From JACKHA01 sp041401985 (GTDB taxonomy: Bacteria; Planctomycetota; Phycisphaerae; Phycisphaerales; UBA1924): DNA of 64,000 nucleotides. The translations under genes and the position numbers were made by a program. How positions within the stretch are numbered: the stretch's first letter is position 1; each line of letters begins with the position of its first letter. This document shows positions 15,455 through 24,024 of this stretch, in pieces. The notes under the pieces were generated by a model. That model had not been told where the DNA came from. It searched no databases and saw nothing but the letters and a program-made list of their open reading frames with translations. The stretch is taken from contig JAWKTE010000017.1 in NCBI GenBank assembly GCA_041401985.1, positions 23,573 to 87,572 of the forward strand, given 5' to 3'.

Positions 15455-18135
15455 ACATCAAGATCCCCGAACTCTCCCTCGTCGTCCTCATCGGCGCCTC
15501 CGGCTCCGGCAAGAGCACCCTCGCGCGCCGCCTCTTCAAGCCCACCGAGATCCTGTCCTCCGACACCTGCCGCGCCTGGGTCAGCGACGACGAACTCAAC
15601 CAGGAGGCCACCGGCGACGCGTTCGACGTCCTGCACTACATCGCCCGGAAGCGCCTGGCCCGCGGCCTGCTCACGGTCATTGACGCCACCAACGTCCGCG
15701 GCGAGGACCGCAGGCCCCTGGTCAAACTCGCCCGCGAGTTCCACTTCCTGCCGGTCGCCATCGTCGTTGACACGCCCGAGCACGTCTGCCACGACCGCAA
15801 CCGTGAACGCCCCGATCGCCAGTTCGGCCCGCACGTGGTGCGCAACCAGCGGATCGCCATTCGCCGCGAACTCCGCGGCCTGCAGCGTGAGGGGTTCCGC
15901 AACGTCCACACGCTGCGCACCATCGACGAGTGCGACGCCGCGGCCCTGGTCCGCGAGCCGCTGTGGAACAACCTCAAGCACGAGCGCGGCCCGTTCGACA
16001 TCATCGGCGATGTCCACGGGTGCTACCAGGAACTGCTCGACCTGCTCGGGTCGCTGGGCTGGACCATCACGCAGCGGGAGGGCGAGCCGGAGGGGTGCTG
16101 CGATGCCGCGCCCCCCGGGGCCGCTCCGATCGGCGCGTCATCTGCGTCGGAGGGCGACCCCCCGACGGACACCGACACTCCGACCGATTCCAACACCTCG
16201 ACCGAGTTCGGCCCCCCCCGCCCGTCCCGCCGCCTCATCTTCCTCGGCGACCTCGTCGATCGCGGCCCGGCTACGCCATCGGTCCTCCGTCTGGCGATGA
16301 CGTTGTGCCGTGATGGCCTGGCCCTGTGCGTGCCCGGCAACCACGACGTCAAACTGTTGCGGGCTCTGCGGGGCAAAAACGTGCAGATCACCCACGGCCT
16401 GGCCGAGTCGCTCGCCCAACTGGCCGGCGAGCCCGAGTCGTTCCGGCGCGAGGTCGCGGCGTTCATCGACGCCATGGTCAGCCACTACCTGCTCGATGGC
16501 GGGCGTCTGGTCGTCGCCCACGCGGGCATGAAGGAATCGATGCAGGGGCGCGGCTCCGGCGCGGTCCGCGAGTTCGCGCTCTACGGCGAGACCACCGGCG
16601 AGACCGACGAGTTCGGCCTGCCCGTCCGATACAACTGGGCCGCCGAGTACCGCGGCAAGCCCGCGGTTGTGTACGGCCACACGCCGGTCCCGCACCCGGA
16701 GTGGCTCAACGGCACCGTCTGCATCGACACGGGCTGCGTGTTCGGCGGGTCGCTGACGGCCCTGCGCTGGCCGGAGCGGGAGTTCGTTTCGGTGCGGGCC
16801 CGCGCGACGTACGCCGAGCCGCGCCGCCCGTTCCTCGAAGACCACCAGAAGGCCCCACTCTCGCTCCAGCAGCAGCACGACGACCTGCTGGACCTGGAGG
16901 ACGTGTCGGGCAAGCGCCACATCGAGACCCGCCTGGTCAGCACCGTCACGGTGCGCCAGGAGAACGCCGCGGCCGCCCTGGAGGTCATGAGCCGCTTCGC
17001 CTGCGACCCGCGCTGGCTGATCTATCTGCCGCCGACGATGTCGCCGTGCGAGACCAGCTGCGAGGGGCCGGTGCTGGAGCACCCGCGCGAGGCGTTCGAG
17101 TACTTCCGGATGAACGGCGTTGGGCGAGTGATCTGCGAAGAGAAACACATGGGCTCCCGCGCCGTCGCGATCGTGTGCCGCGAGCCGGAGGTGGTGCGAT
17201 CCCGCTTCGGCATCGAGGCGGGCGGCGATGCGGCGCCACTGGGAACGATCTACACCCGGACGGGGCGGCCGTTCTTCGCGGACGCGGCGACCGAGCAGGC
17301 CCTGCTCGCGCGCGTGCGCGACGCGGCCACCCGCGCCGGGCTGTGGGACGAACTGGCCACCGATTGGCTCTGCCTCGACTGCGAACTCATGCCGTGGTCG
17401 GCCAAGGCCCAGGGCCTGATCCGCGAGCAGTACGCCTCGGTCGGGGCCGCGGCGACGAGCGGCCTGAGCGCGACCGTCGAGGCGCTCCAGCGCACCCTCG
17501 CCCGCGTACCGGACGCCGCCGATCTGCTCGAAGCCCAGTCGGAGCGCCTCGCCCTGGTGTCGGAATACACCGCCGCGTACCGGAGGTACTGCTGGGACGT
17601 GGCCGGCGTCGAGGACCTGCGCCTCGCTCCGTTCCATCTGCTGGCCAGCGAGGGCAAGGTCCACGTCGATCGCGACCACGCGTGGCACATGGGCACGCTG
17701 GCTCGCCTGGCGGACCCGGCCGACCCCGTCCTGGTCGCCACGCCCTTACGCATCGTGGACCTGTCCAGCCAGGCGAGCGAGCAGGAGGCCACCGACTGGT
17801 GGAGCGATCTCACCGCCGGCGGCGGCGAGGGCATGGTCGTCAAGCCGCTCGAGTTCATAGCGCGCGGGCCGCGCGGGCTCATCCAGCCCGCCATCAAAGT
17901 CCGCGGCGTCGAGTACCTCCGGATCATTTACGGCCCGGAGTACACCCGCCCCGAGCACCTCGAACGCCTCCGGGCCCGGCGGCTCGGCACCAAACGCACC
18001 CTGGCGATGCGCGAGTTCGCCCTGGGCATCGAGTCGCTCGAGCGCTTCGTCCGGCGCGAGCCGCTCCGGCGGGTGCACGAGTGCGTGTTCGCCGTCCTGG
18101 CGATGGAGAGCGAGCCGGTGGACCCGCGCCTGTAA
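15451..18135 (+). CDS. pnkp: Polynucleotide kinase-phosphatase-adenylyltransferase Pnkp
   Basis: 894 residues from GTG 15451, overlapping the previous stop. There are three modules in order: (1) a 5' polynucleotide kinase with P-loop GASGSGKST at residues 15-23; (2) a metallophosphoesterase (2',3'-phosphatase) with DIIGDVHGC (about 183), GDLVDRGP (about 266), GNHD (about 297), and later GHTP; (3) a ligase-like adenylyltransferase with motif I EEKHMGSR, nucleotidyl Lys near 565, and the downstream motif EGMVVKP (near 794). This is the complete catalytic set to heal RNA ends and seal them together with Hen1. A low-complexity Thr/Asp/Ser/Pro insertion of roughly 40-45 residues (about 207-252) lies inside the phosphatase module between its first two metal motifs, which is unusual and should be a surface loop. 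Confidence 0.95.
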   Translation: MNIKIPELSLVVLIGASGSGKSTLARRLFKPTEILSSDTCRAWVSDDELNQEATGDAFDVLHYIARKRLARGLLTVIDATNVRGEDRRPLVKLAREFHFLPVAIVVDTPEHVCHDRNRERPDRQFGPHVVRNQRIAIRRELRGLQREGFRNVHTLRTIDECDAAALVREPLWNNLKHERGPFDIIGDVHGCYQELLDLLGSLGWTITQREGEPEGCCDAAPPGAAPIGASSASEGDPPTDTDTPTDSNTSTEFGPPRPSRRLIFLGDLVDRGPATPSVLRLAMTLCRDGLALCVPGNHDVKLLRALRGKNVQITHGLAESLAQLAGEPESFRREVAAFIDAMVSHYLLDGGRLVVAHAGMKESMQGRGSGAVREFALYGETTGETDEFGLPVRYNWAAEYRGKPAVVYGHTPVPHPEWLNGTVCIDTGCVFGGSLTALRWPEREFVSVRARATYAEPRRPFLEDHQKAPLSLQQQHDDLLDLEDVSGKRHIETRLVSTVTVRQENAAAALEVMSRFACDPRWLIYLPPTMSPCETSCEGPVLEHPREAFEYFRMNGVGRVICEEKHMGSRAVAIVCREPEVVRSRFGIEAGGDAAPLGTIYTRTGRPFFADAATEQALLARVRDAATRAGLWDELATDWLCLDCELMPWSAKAQGLIREQYASVGAAATSGLSATVEALQRTLARVPDAADLLEAQSERLALVSEYTAAYRRYCWDVAGVEDLRLAPFHLLASEGKVHVDRDHAWHMGTLARLADPADPVLVATPLRIVDLSSQASEQEATDWWSDLTAGGGEGMVVKPLEFIARGPRGLIQPAIKVRGVEYLRIIYGPEYTRPEHLERLRARRLGTKRTLAMREFALGIESLERFVRREPLRRVHECVFAVLAMESEPVDPRL

Positions 18136-18450
18136 AGCGATTCGAATCCAGCCCGGGGGACGTGGTGGAGACGATCGCGGAGCGGGTCGAGAATGGAGAG
18201 CGGCAACGCCACGGCTCGACCCACACGGTACCGCCGGACGTGCTGCCCGGCGACAACGCCCGCCGCGACCTGCCCCGACACGCCAATGCGCACGACGCCG
18301 AACGGTTCGGCATCGGACGGGTGCTCCGACAAGCACACGCAAACCCGCTCCAACTTCAGCACCGCGTCGGCAGCCGCGCCGCGCGGCACCGGCGTGCCCG
18401 TGGCGATGCGGATGCACACGGGCCCGTCGGGCATCTCTGACCGGCGAGGA
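18136..18450. other. Intergenic region between convergent pnkp and BNR-propeller genes
   Basis: 315 bp. A minus-strand open frame with ATG at 18434 runs through it into pnkp antisense; its first 100 codons look faintly protein-like (MPDGPVCIRIATGTPVPRG), but there is no family match or boundary, so I do not call a gene. No clear terminator hairpin with a T-run was seen. Confidence 0.35.
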
Positions 18451-21400
18451 TCAGCGGACGCCGGCCAGGTCGTCCTTATCCCCGGCCTCTTGCTCCTGCT
18501 CGTCGTACAACTCGGCCTCGAACTCGTCGAACGAGAACTCGACGCCCGCCTGCTCGGGATCGCCGTTGATTCGCAGTTCGCGCGTCAGCACCGTGTCGTC
18601 GACGCGCAGCTGCACCACGTAAGACCCCGTCGGCACCAGCGGCCCCCGGTTGAAACGCTGGAACTGGTTGCCCGACGCACGCGGGTCCTGGCGCTGGTCC
18701 CACGAGACGCGATGCAGCCCGGCACGCTGCCCGTTCTCCGGCACGTCCAGGCGGCGCACGACGCGTCCGGTCGGGTCGAGCACCGTCAGTTCCACGTACG
18801 TCGCGTTCCGTGCGAGCGAGTAGAAGAACTCCGCGCTCGAGCCCGGGTTCTCGCCCGCGAATCCGCGGCTGGCGCCCCGCCCGCGCTCGGGCGTCGACCG
18901 CCACCGGATGATCGAGTTGGGCTCGTACAGATGGGCCCGCGCCCCGCGGGCCTCGCCCGTCATCTGTCGCAGGGCCGTCGCGTCCACCGCCCAGATGCTC
19001 CGCCCGTGCGTCCCGGCCAGGACCTCGCCGCTCGAAACGTGCTGGGCGATCTCGTGCACCGCCACCGTCGGGAGGTTGGTGTTGAGGCTCGTCCACGACC
19101 GCCCGCGGTCCACCGAGACCCACAGCCCGAACTCGGTGCCCAGGTACAAGAGGTCCGGGTTCTGCATGTCCTCACGCAGCACGCGCGTCGAGCCCTCCGG
19201 CAGGTTCGCCCGCAGCGATGCCCACGTCCGCCCGGCGTCCTCCGACACGAACACATACGCCGCGTCGTCGTCGTAGTAGTGCCCGTCGAGCGTGATGTAC
19301 ACGCGCTGGGTCTCGAACCGCGACCACTCGATCGAACTCACGCGGCGCGGCCCAGGCACCAGGCTCGCCAGCGTCGGCCCGTCGGCCTCCTCGGATGCCG
19401 GCGGCGCCTCGACCACCCGCGTCGCGGTCCACCCCGCGGTGAACATCCCCTGCCCGAACGAGAGCGTGCCGGTGATCCGATCGCCCTCGACAGTGCCGTT
19501 GATCTGCACGCGCCCCTGCTCGCCCCGCAGCGAGAACGACATCTCGCCGGTCTCGGGGTTGTATGTGCCCGAGTCGGTGCTGGCGTCCATCATCTGGGAC
19601 TCCAGGGCCGCCGACAACGCGCCCCCCTCGCCCAGCGTGAACGTCAGGAAAAACGCCTCGCCGCCACCCGCCCCCTCGGCCAGTTGCCCACGCCAGCGCC
19701 CCTCGACCGGGTCGCCCGATCGCCCACCCGCCTCGCCAGCGGGCTCGGCCTGGCCCGCGGCCTGCGACTCCGTGCCGGCTCGGGCCCGGCGTTCGCGCGG
19801 TTGCTCCGAGGCAGCCGCGGCGGCCTGTCCGCCCGTGGCCGCCTCGACCTGCGGACGCTGGCCACGCGGCCCGCGCGCACCGGGCTGACTGGGAGCCGCG
19901 CCACCGGGCGCAGCGCCGGGCGTGCCACCACCACCGGCGAACGCCTGGCGCATCGCCGCGATCTCCTCCGCGTCGAGTTCGCCGTTCTCGTCCCGGTCGA
20001 GCCGATCGAACATCTCGCCCATGCGCTCGGGCGCTTCGCTCCGCTGGATCTTTCCGTCGCCGTTGGCGTCGAGCCGCGCGAGCATGCCCGCCGGACCGCC
20101 CGCGCCGCCTCCAGCCGCGCCACCCGGCCCGCCGGCCGCCGCGCGGGCCTGCACCGCCTCGCCGCGCTCCGAAGCCTCAACCGCGGCCTCGATCTCCTCC
20201 GTCTCGGTCTGCTCCGCATACGCCTCCGCGTCATACGGATACAGAATGTTCTCCCACGCCACGCCGCCATCCCGCGACACCCACAATGCGCCGTCGTCCG
20301 ACCCGACCATCAGCAGTTCCGCGTCGCGCGGCGACTCATCGAAAGCCGTCGCCGTGCCGCGCCTCGTCCGCGTGATCTCCGGGCTGATCTGGCGCATCGT
20401 GTTGCCCCGATCGAACGACCGGAACACGTAGTTCCCCGCCGAGTAGTAGATCGACGAGTTGTGGTGCGAGAGCATGAACGGCGTCTTCCAGTTGAAGCGA
20501 TACTCAGTGCCGCGCGGGGCCCGCGGGCGGATGCCCCGGCGTTCGCCCGTTCGCAGGTTGACGCGCCCGGTCCCGCCGTTCTGGCTGTAGTAGTACAACT
20601 GGTCCGGGTCGTTGTCGTCGATGTAGCAGATGAACCCGTCGCCCCCGCCGATGCGGAACCAGTCGGCGTTGACCGGCCCCTCCGAGCCGCGCGTGCGGTT
20701 CGGCCCGCCCCACGAGCCGTTGTCCTGCAGCCCGCCGTAGACGTTGTAGAACGGGCGGTTGTCGACGCCGATGTGGTAGAACTGCCCGATCGCGAAGTCG
20801 TTGTGGTGGTCCCACGTCAGCCCGCGATCGTGCGTCGAATACAGCCCGCCGTCGTTGCCCAGCAGCATGTGCCGCCCGTCGTGCGGGTCGATCCACAGCG
20901 AGTGGTGGTCGACGTGGACCTCGCCCGGGTGCCCGTCGCGCGTCCAGGTCGCGCCGTTGTCGTTGCTCTTGCACAGCGGCACGCCCAGCACCCACATGTA
21001 GTCGTCGTCCGACGGATCGACGTACACCTTGCTGAAGTACATCGGGCGCGGGTTGATCGAGTTGATCCGGCGCCACGTCCGCCCCGCGTCGTCTGACCGG
21101 AACAGCCCGCCCGTCTCGTGCCCGTCCGGGCCCTGGCGGTCCTGGATGTCCGCCCGCTGCCCGCCCAGATCCTGCGTGAACGGCAGGCGATCCGGGTCCG
21201 GGTGCTCGCCAAGCGTCAGGTCGATCTCCAGAACCTCGCCCCCACGCGCAACCTCCAGCGTGATCGTCGCCCCAGCCTCACGGACCGCGGTCGCCGCCAG
21301 CAGGTCGTCGTAGTTCAGCACGCGCTCGCCGCCGACCCCGATCACGATGTCGCCCACCAGCAGGCCGGCCTCCTTCGCCGGTCCCTCATCCACCACGGTG

Positions 21401-22392
21401 GCGATCCGCGCCCCCGCGTCGGCGTCCGCCCCGGTCACGCCCATGTACCCCGCGTTGGCCAGCCCCTCGCCGATCCGCACCGTGTCGATCAGCGCATATA
21501 CAGTGCCCGGATTCGCCCGCGACCACGTCAGCGACATCCGCCCCATGTCCACCGACGGCAGCCCGTCGGTCACTTCCGTCCACGTGTCGCCGCCGTCGTC
21601 AGACCGGTACAGCCCGCTGCCCGGCCCCCAGCGCTTGGCCGGGTCGTTCGTGTCGAACTCGTCGCGCTGGCGCTCCCACGCCGCGGCCAGGATGATCGAC
21701 GGGTCCTCCGGGTCGAACGACATGTCGATGATGCCGGTCCGCTCGTCGATGAACAGCACCCGCTCCCAGTTCTCGCCGCCGTCGGTCGTTCGGTAGATGC
21801 CCCGCTCCCCGCCCGGTCCCCACAGGCGCCCCAGCGCCCCGACGTACACCGTGTCCGGATCGTCCGGGTGGATCAGCACCTTGCCGACCTGGAACGAGTC
21901 CTCAAGCCCCATGCGGGTCCACGTCTCCCCGCCGTCGGTCGACTTGTACACCCCGTCGCCCCAACTCACGCTGTTGCGCGGATTGTGCTCGCCCGTGCCG
22001 ACCCAGACGAGGTTTGGATCGGTCCGGCAGACGTCCACGTCGCCGATCGAGACCGAACTCTGCCGATCGAACTGGTGCGTCCACGTCACGCCGCCGTTGG
22101 TGGTCTTGACAATCCCGCCCGAGGCGCTGGCGACATAGATGATAGTCGGGTCCGCTTCGTAGACCTCGATGTCCACGATCCGCCCGCTCATGTTCGCCGG
22201 GCCGATCGATCGCCACTGGAACGGCGCGGCCCACGAGGCGTCCAGCGACGCGGCCGGAGCCGCCGGCGCGCCCGCGGGGCCGCCCCGATTGCCGCGCGGG
22301 CCCGCCCCGCCCGGCTGGGCGAACGCGATCGGCGCCACAAGCAGGGCGGCGGACAGGCCAAGGATCGAACCGGCGCGACGTGCGGTTGCCAT
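18451..22392 (-). CDS. Secreted BNR/VPS10-type beta-propeller with inserted PDZ and EF-hand domains
   Basis: 1313 residues from ATG 22392 (GGGGAG Shine-Dalgarno; a GTG one codon upstream is possible). A signal peptide covers residues about 1-27 (ending ...APIAFAQ). Repeated sialidase-like Asp-box/BNR motifs (TNGGVTWT, STDGGETWTRMG, TTDGGENWERV, SDDGGDTWTEV, SDDAGRTWRRI, SRDGGVAWENI, SEDAGRTWASL) define a sortilin/VPS10-like propeller. A PDZ domain is inserted at about 315-395 (GPAKEAGLLVGDIVIGVGGE). Around 765-805 lies an EF-hand pair (LDANGDGKIQRSEAPERM, then LDRDENGELDAEEIAAM), then a Gly/Pro/Arg-rich linker, a small beta-sandwich (about 895-985), more BNR repeats and a C-terminal FlgD-like sandwich (LVPTGSYVVQLRVDD). 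It is likely exported. The ligand or substrate is unknown; related propellers are annotated as glycosyl-hydrolase-like without proof. Confidence 0.9.
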   Translation of the reverse strand: MATARRAGSILGLSAALLVAPIAFAQPGGAGPRGNRGGPAGAPAAPAASLDASWAAPFQWRSIGPANMSGRIVDIEVYEADPTIIYVASASGGIVKTTNGGVTWTHQFDRQSSVSIGDVDVCRTDPNLVWVGTGEHNPRNSVSWGDGVYKSTDGGETWTRMGLEDSFQVGKVLIHPDDPDTVYVGALGRLWGPGGERGIYRTTDGGENWERVLFIDERTGIIDMSFDPEDPSIILAAAWERQRDEFDTNDPAKRWGPGSGLYRSDDGGDTWTEVTDGLPSVDMGRMSLTWSRANPGTVYALIDTVRIGEGLANAGYMGVTGADADAGARIATVVDEGPAKEAGLLVGDIVIGVGGERVLNYDDLLAATAVREAGATITLEVARGGEVLEIDLTLGEHPDPDRLPFTQDLGGQRADIQDRQGPDGHETGGLFRSDDAGRTWRRINSINPRPMYFSKVYVDPSDDDYMWVLGVPLCKSNDNGATWTRDGHPGEVHVDHHSLWIDPHDGRHMLLGNDGGLYSTHDRGLTWDHHNDFAIGQFYHIGVDNRPFYNVYGGLQDNGSWGGPNRTRGSEGPVNADWFRIGGGDGFICYIDDNDPDQLYYYSQNGGTGRVNLRTGERRGIRPRAPRGTEYRFNWKTPFMLSHHNSSIYYSAGNYVFRSFDRGNTMRQISPEITRTRRGTATAFDESPRDAELLMVGSDDGALWVSRDGGVAWENILYPYDAEAYAEQTETEEIEAAVEASERGEAVQARAAAGGPGGAAGGGAGGPAGMLARLDANGDGKIQRSEAPERMGEMFDRLDRDENGELDAEEIAAMRQAFAGGGGTPGAAPGGAAPSQPGARGPRGQRPQVEAATGGQAAAAASEQPRERRARAGTESQAAGQAEPAGEAGGRSGDPVEGRWRGQLAEGAGGGEAFFLTFTLGEGGALSAALESQMMDASTDSGTYNPETGEMSFSLRGEQGRVQINGTVEGDRITGTLSFGQGMFTAGWTATRVVEAPPASEEADGPTLASLVPGPRRVSSIEWSRFETQRVYITLDGHYYDDDAAYVFVSEDAGRTWASLRANLPEGSTRVLREDMQNPDLLYLGTEFGLWVSVDRGRSWTSLNTNLPTVAVHEIAQHVSSGEVLAGTHGRSIWAVDATALRQMTGEARGARAHLYEPNSIIRWRSTPERGRGASRGFAGENPGSSAEFFYSLARNATYVELTVLDPTGRVVRRLDVPENGQRAGLHRVSWDQRQDPRASGNQFQRFNRGPLVPTGSYVVQLRVDDTVLTRELRINGDPEQAGVEFSFDEFEAELYDEQEQEAGDKDDLAGVR

Positions 22393-22756
22393 CACTCACT
22401 CCCCGCGGCGATGATCGCCGCTTCGTTGTCCGATAACATCGGGCCCGTCCCGCGCCGACGCCTCCGCCGGTCGGTCCGAGCCCAGCCCCCCGGGCAGGGG
22501 CTCTGGCAGGATACAGATCGGCGTCGCCGGTTCCAAGGCCAACACGCGCGGACGGTTTGAGCCCGGATTCCCGAGTGCCCCCCAATCCGCGCTCCCGCCG
22601 CCGGCCTCTCCCACGCGTCGGCGGAGCGCAACTCGGCGGAGCCGCGATCGACCACGGCCTCGGCGTCGCGCGGGCACCTGAGCCCGCGTGCCGCCGAATG
22701 AGCCGCGGTTCACCCCGGATTGTCGCTGGCTTCACGGCGACGCGTGATCATCCTGC
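22393..22756. other. Divergent intergenic region
   Basis: 364 bp between the propeller gene (minus) and the AI-2E-family permease gene (plus). It must carry both promoters, but no hexamer pair stands out. Frames inside it are short and poor. Confidence 0.35.
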
Positions 22757-23989
22757 ATGAACCGGTCTCCCGCGGGGGGACCGGCGTTCGCCCAGTTGCG
22801 AGGGTCCGCCGTGCCCGCCCAGATCCTGGTCATGCCCCGACACTCCGAGCCGGTGACTCCGCCGACGCCGATCGCGACGGTGGCCGACACGCCGGCCGAC
22901 GCGGCCGGCGCCGACGCGGAGCGACGCCACCCCACCGATCGCGCCCCGGCCGTGGTCATCCTGCTCGCGTGCATCCTCTGCCTGATGGCGCTGTGGGCGC
23001 TCACGTTCACACGCGGCATCGCCATCCCGATCGCCATGGCCACCGCCCTGGCGATGGTGCTCACCCCGCCCGTCCGCTACGCCTCACGCTTCGGCGTGCC
23101 CGAGCCCGTGGGCGCCCTGATGGCGATCATCGGGCTTGTCGGCGTGCTGCTGCTCGGCGGCGTCGCGGCCGCCGGTCCCGCCCAGGATTGGGCCCAGCGC
23201 CTGCCCGAGATCATCGCCGGGCTGGAGCAGCGGTTCCGCGATGTCCGCGAGAGCGTCGCCCAGGTCGAACAACTCTCCGACCAGGTCGGCGAGATGGTCT
23301 CGGGCGATGCCAACCCCGAGCCCGGCGTGTTCGCCGTCACCGTCCGCGAGTCCTCGGGCCTGGCCCGGCTGTTCGTCGTCTCGGGCGGCGGCCTGATCGG
23401 CGGCGTCGTGCTCGCGCTCACGCTGGCCTACTTCATGCTCGCGTTCGGCGACCTGCTCCTGCGCAACCTCGTCCACATCGTGCCGCGGTTTCGCGACAAG
23501 GTGCAGACCGTCGCGATCGTCCGCGGCGTGCAGCACGAGATCGCCGTCTACTTCGGCACCATCTCGCTCATCAACGTCGGCCTGGGCGTCGCCACCGGCG
23601 TGGCCATGTGGCTGCTCGGGATGCCCAACCCGATCCTGTGGGGCATCATGGCCGCGGTGCTCAACTACATCCCGTACCTGGGCGCGCTCGTCGGGACCGT
23701 CGTGATCGCGCTGGTCGCGTCGGCCGAGCACCACGGGCTGGCCCCGGTGCTCTGGACCGCCGGCGCGTACTACGCCCTGACCGCAATCGAGGGCACGCTC
23801 GTCACGCCCCTGATCCTGGGCAAACGGATGCGCGTCAACCCGCTGATCATCGTTCTGGCGCTGGTGTTCTGGGGCTGGCTGTGGGGGCTGGCCGGCGTGT
23901 TCCTGGCCGTCCCGCTGCTGATCGCCGTGAAGGTGGCGTGCGAGCGAGTCGAGAGGCTCGAGCCGGTCGGCGCGCTGCTGGCCCGCTAG
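22757..23989 (+). CDS. AI-2E family transporter (UPF0118/PerM type permease)
   Basis: 410 residues from ATG 22757; an internal ATG at 22832 (MPRHSEPVTPPTPIATVADT) would remove 25 poorly conserved residues and may be the true start. After a hydrophilic N-terminus there are about eight hydrophobic segments arranged as in this family: two near 70-110, two around 115-145, an amphipathic helical section (EQRFRDVRESVAQVEQLSDQ), then GGGLIGGVVLALTLAYFMLA and a C-terminal bundle with NPILWGIMAAVLNYIPYLGA and EGTLVTPLILGKRMRVNPLI, the conserved P-x-x-G and VTP-x-(I/L)-x-G patterns. Family members export small molecules or act as Na+/H+ antiporters; the name does not establish AI-2 export here. It is convergent with pyrG, 35 bp away. 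Confidence 0.9.
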   Translation: MNRSPAGGPAFAQLRGSAVPAQILVMPRHSEPVTPPTPIATVADTPADAAGADAERRHPTDRAPAVVILLACILCLMALWALTFTRGIAIPIAMATALAMVLTPPVRYASRFGVPEPVGALMAIIGLVGVLLLGGVAAAGPAQDWAQRLPEIIAGLEQRFRDVRESVAQVEQLSDQVGEMVSGDANPEPGVFAVTVRESSGLARLFVVSGGGLIGGVVLALTLAYFMLAFGDLLLRNLVHIVPRFRDKVQTVAIVRGVQHEIAVYFGTISLINVGLGVATGVAMWLLGMPNPILWGIMAAVLNYIPYLGALVGTVVIALVASAEHHGLAPVLWTAGAYYALTAIEGTLVTPLILGKRMRVNPLIIVLALVFWGWLWGLAGVFLAVPLLIAVKVACERVERLEPVGALLAR

Positions 23990-24024
23990 CCGCGTGCCGC
24001 CCCGGAGCCAACCCGCAGCCGACC

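Noticed and set aside
18139..18150. tRNA T-arm-like string GATTCGAATCC
   Set aside because: No acceptor, D or anticodon stem can be paired around it on either strand.
17928..18434. Minus-strand open frame after pnkp
   Set aside because: Its 3' two thirds lie antisense to pnkp, it has no Shine-Dalgarno or family match, and only the first part looks protein-like.
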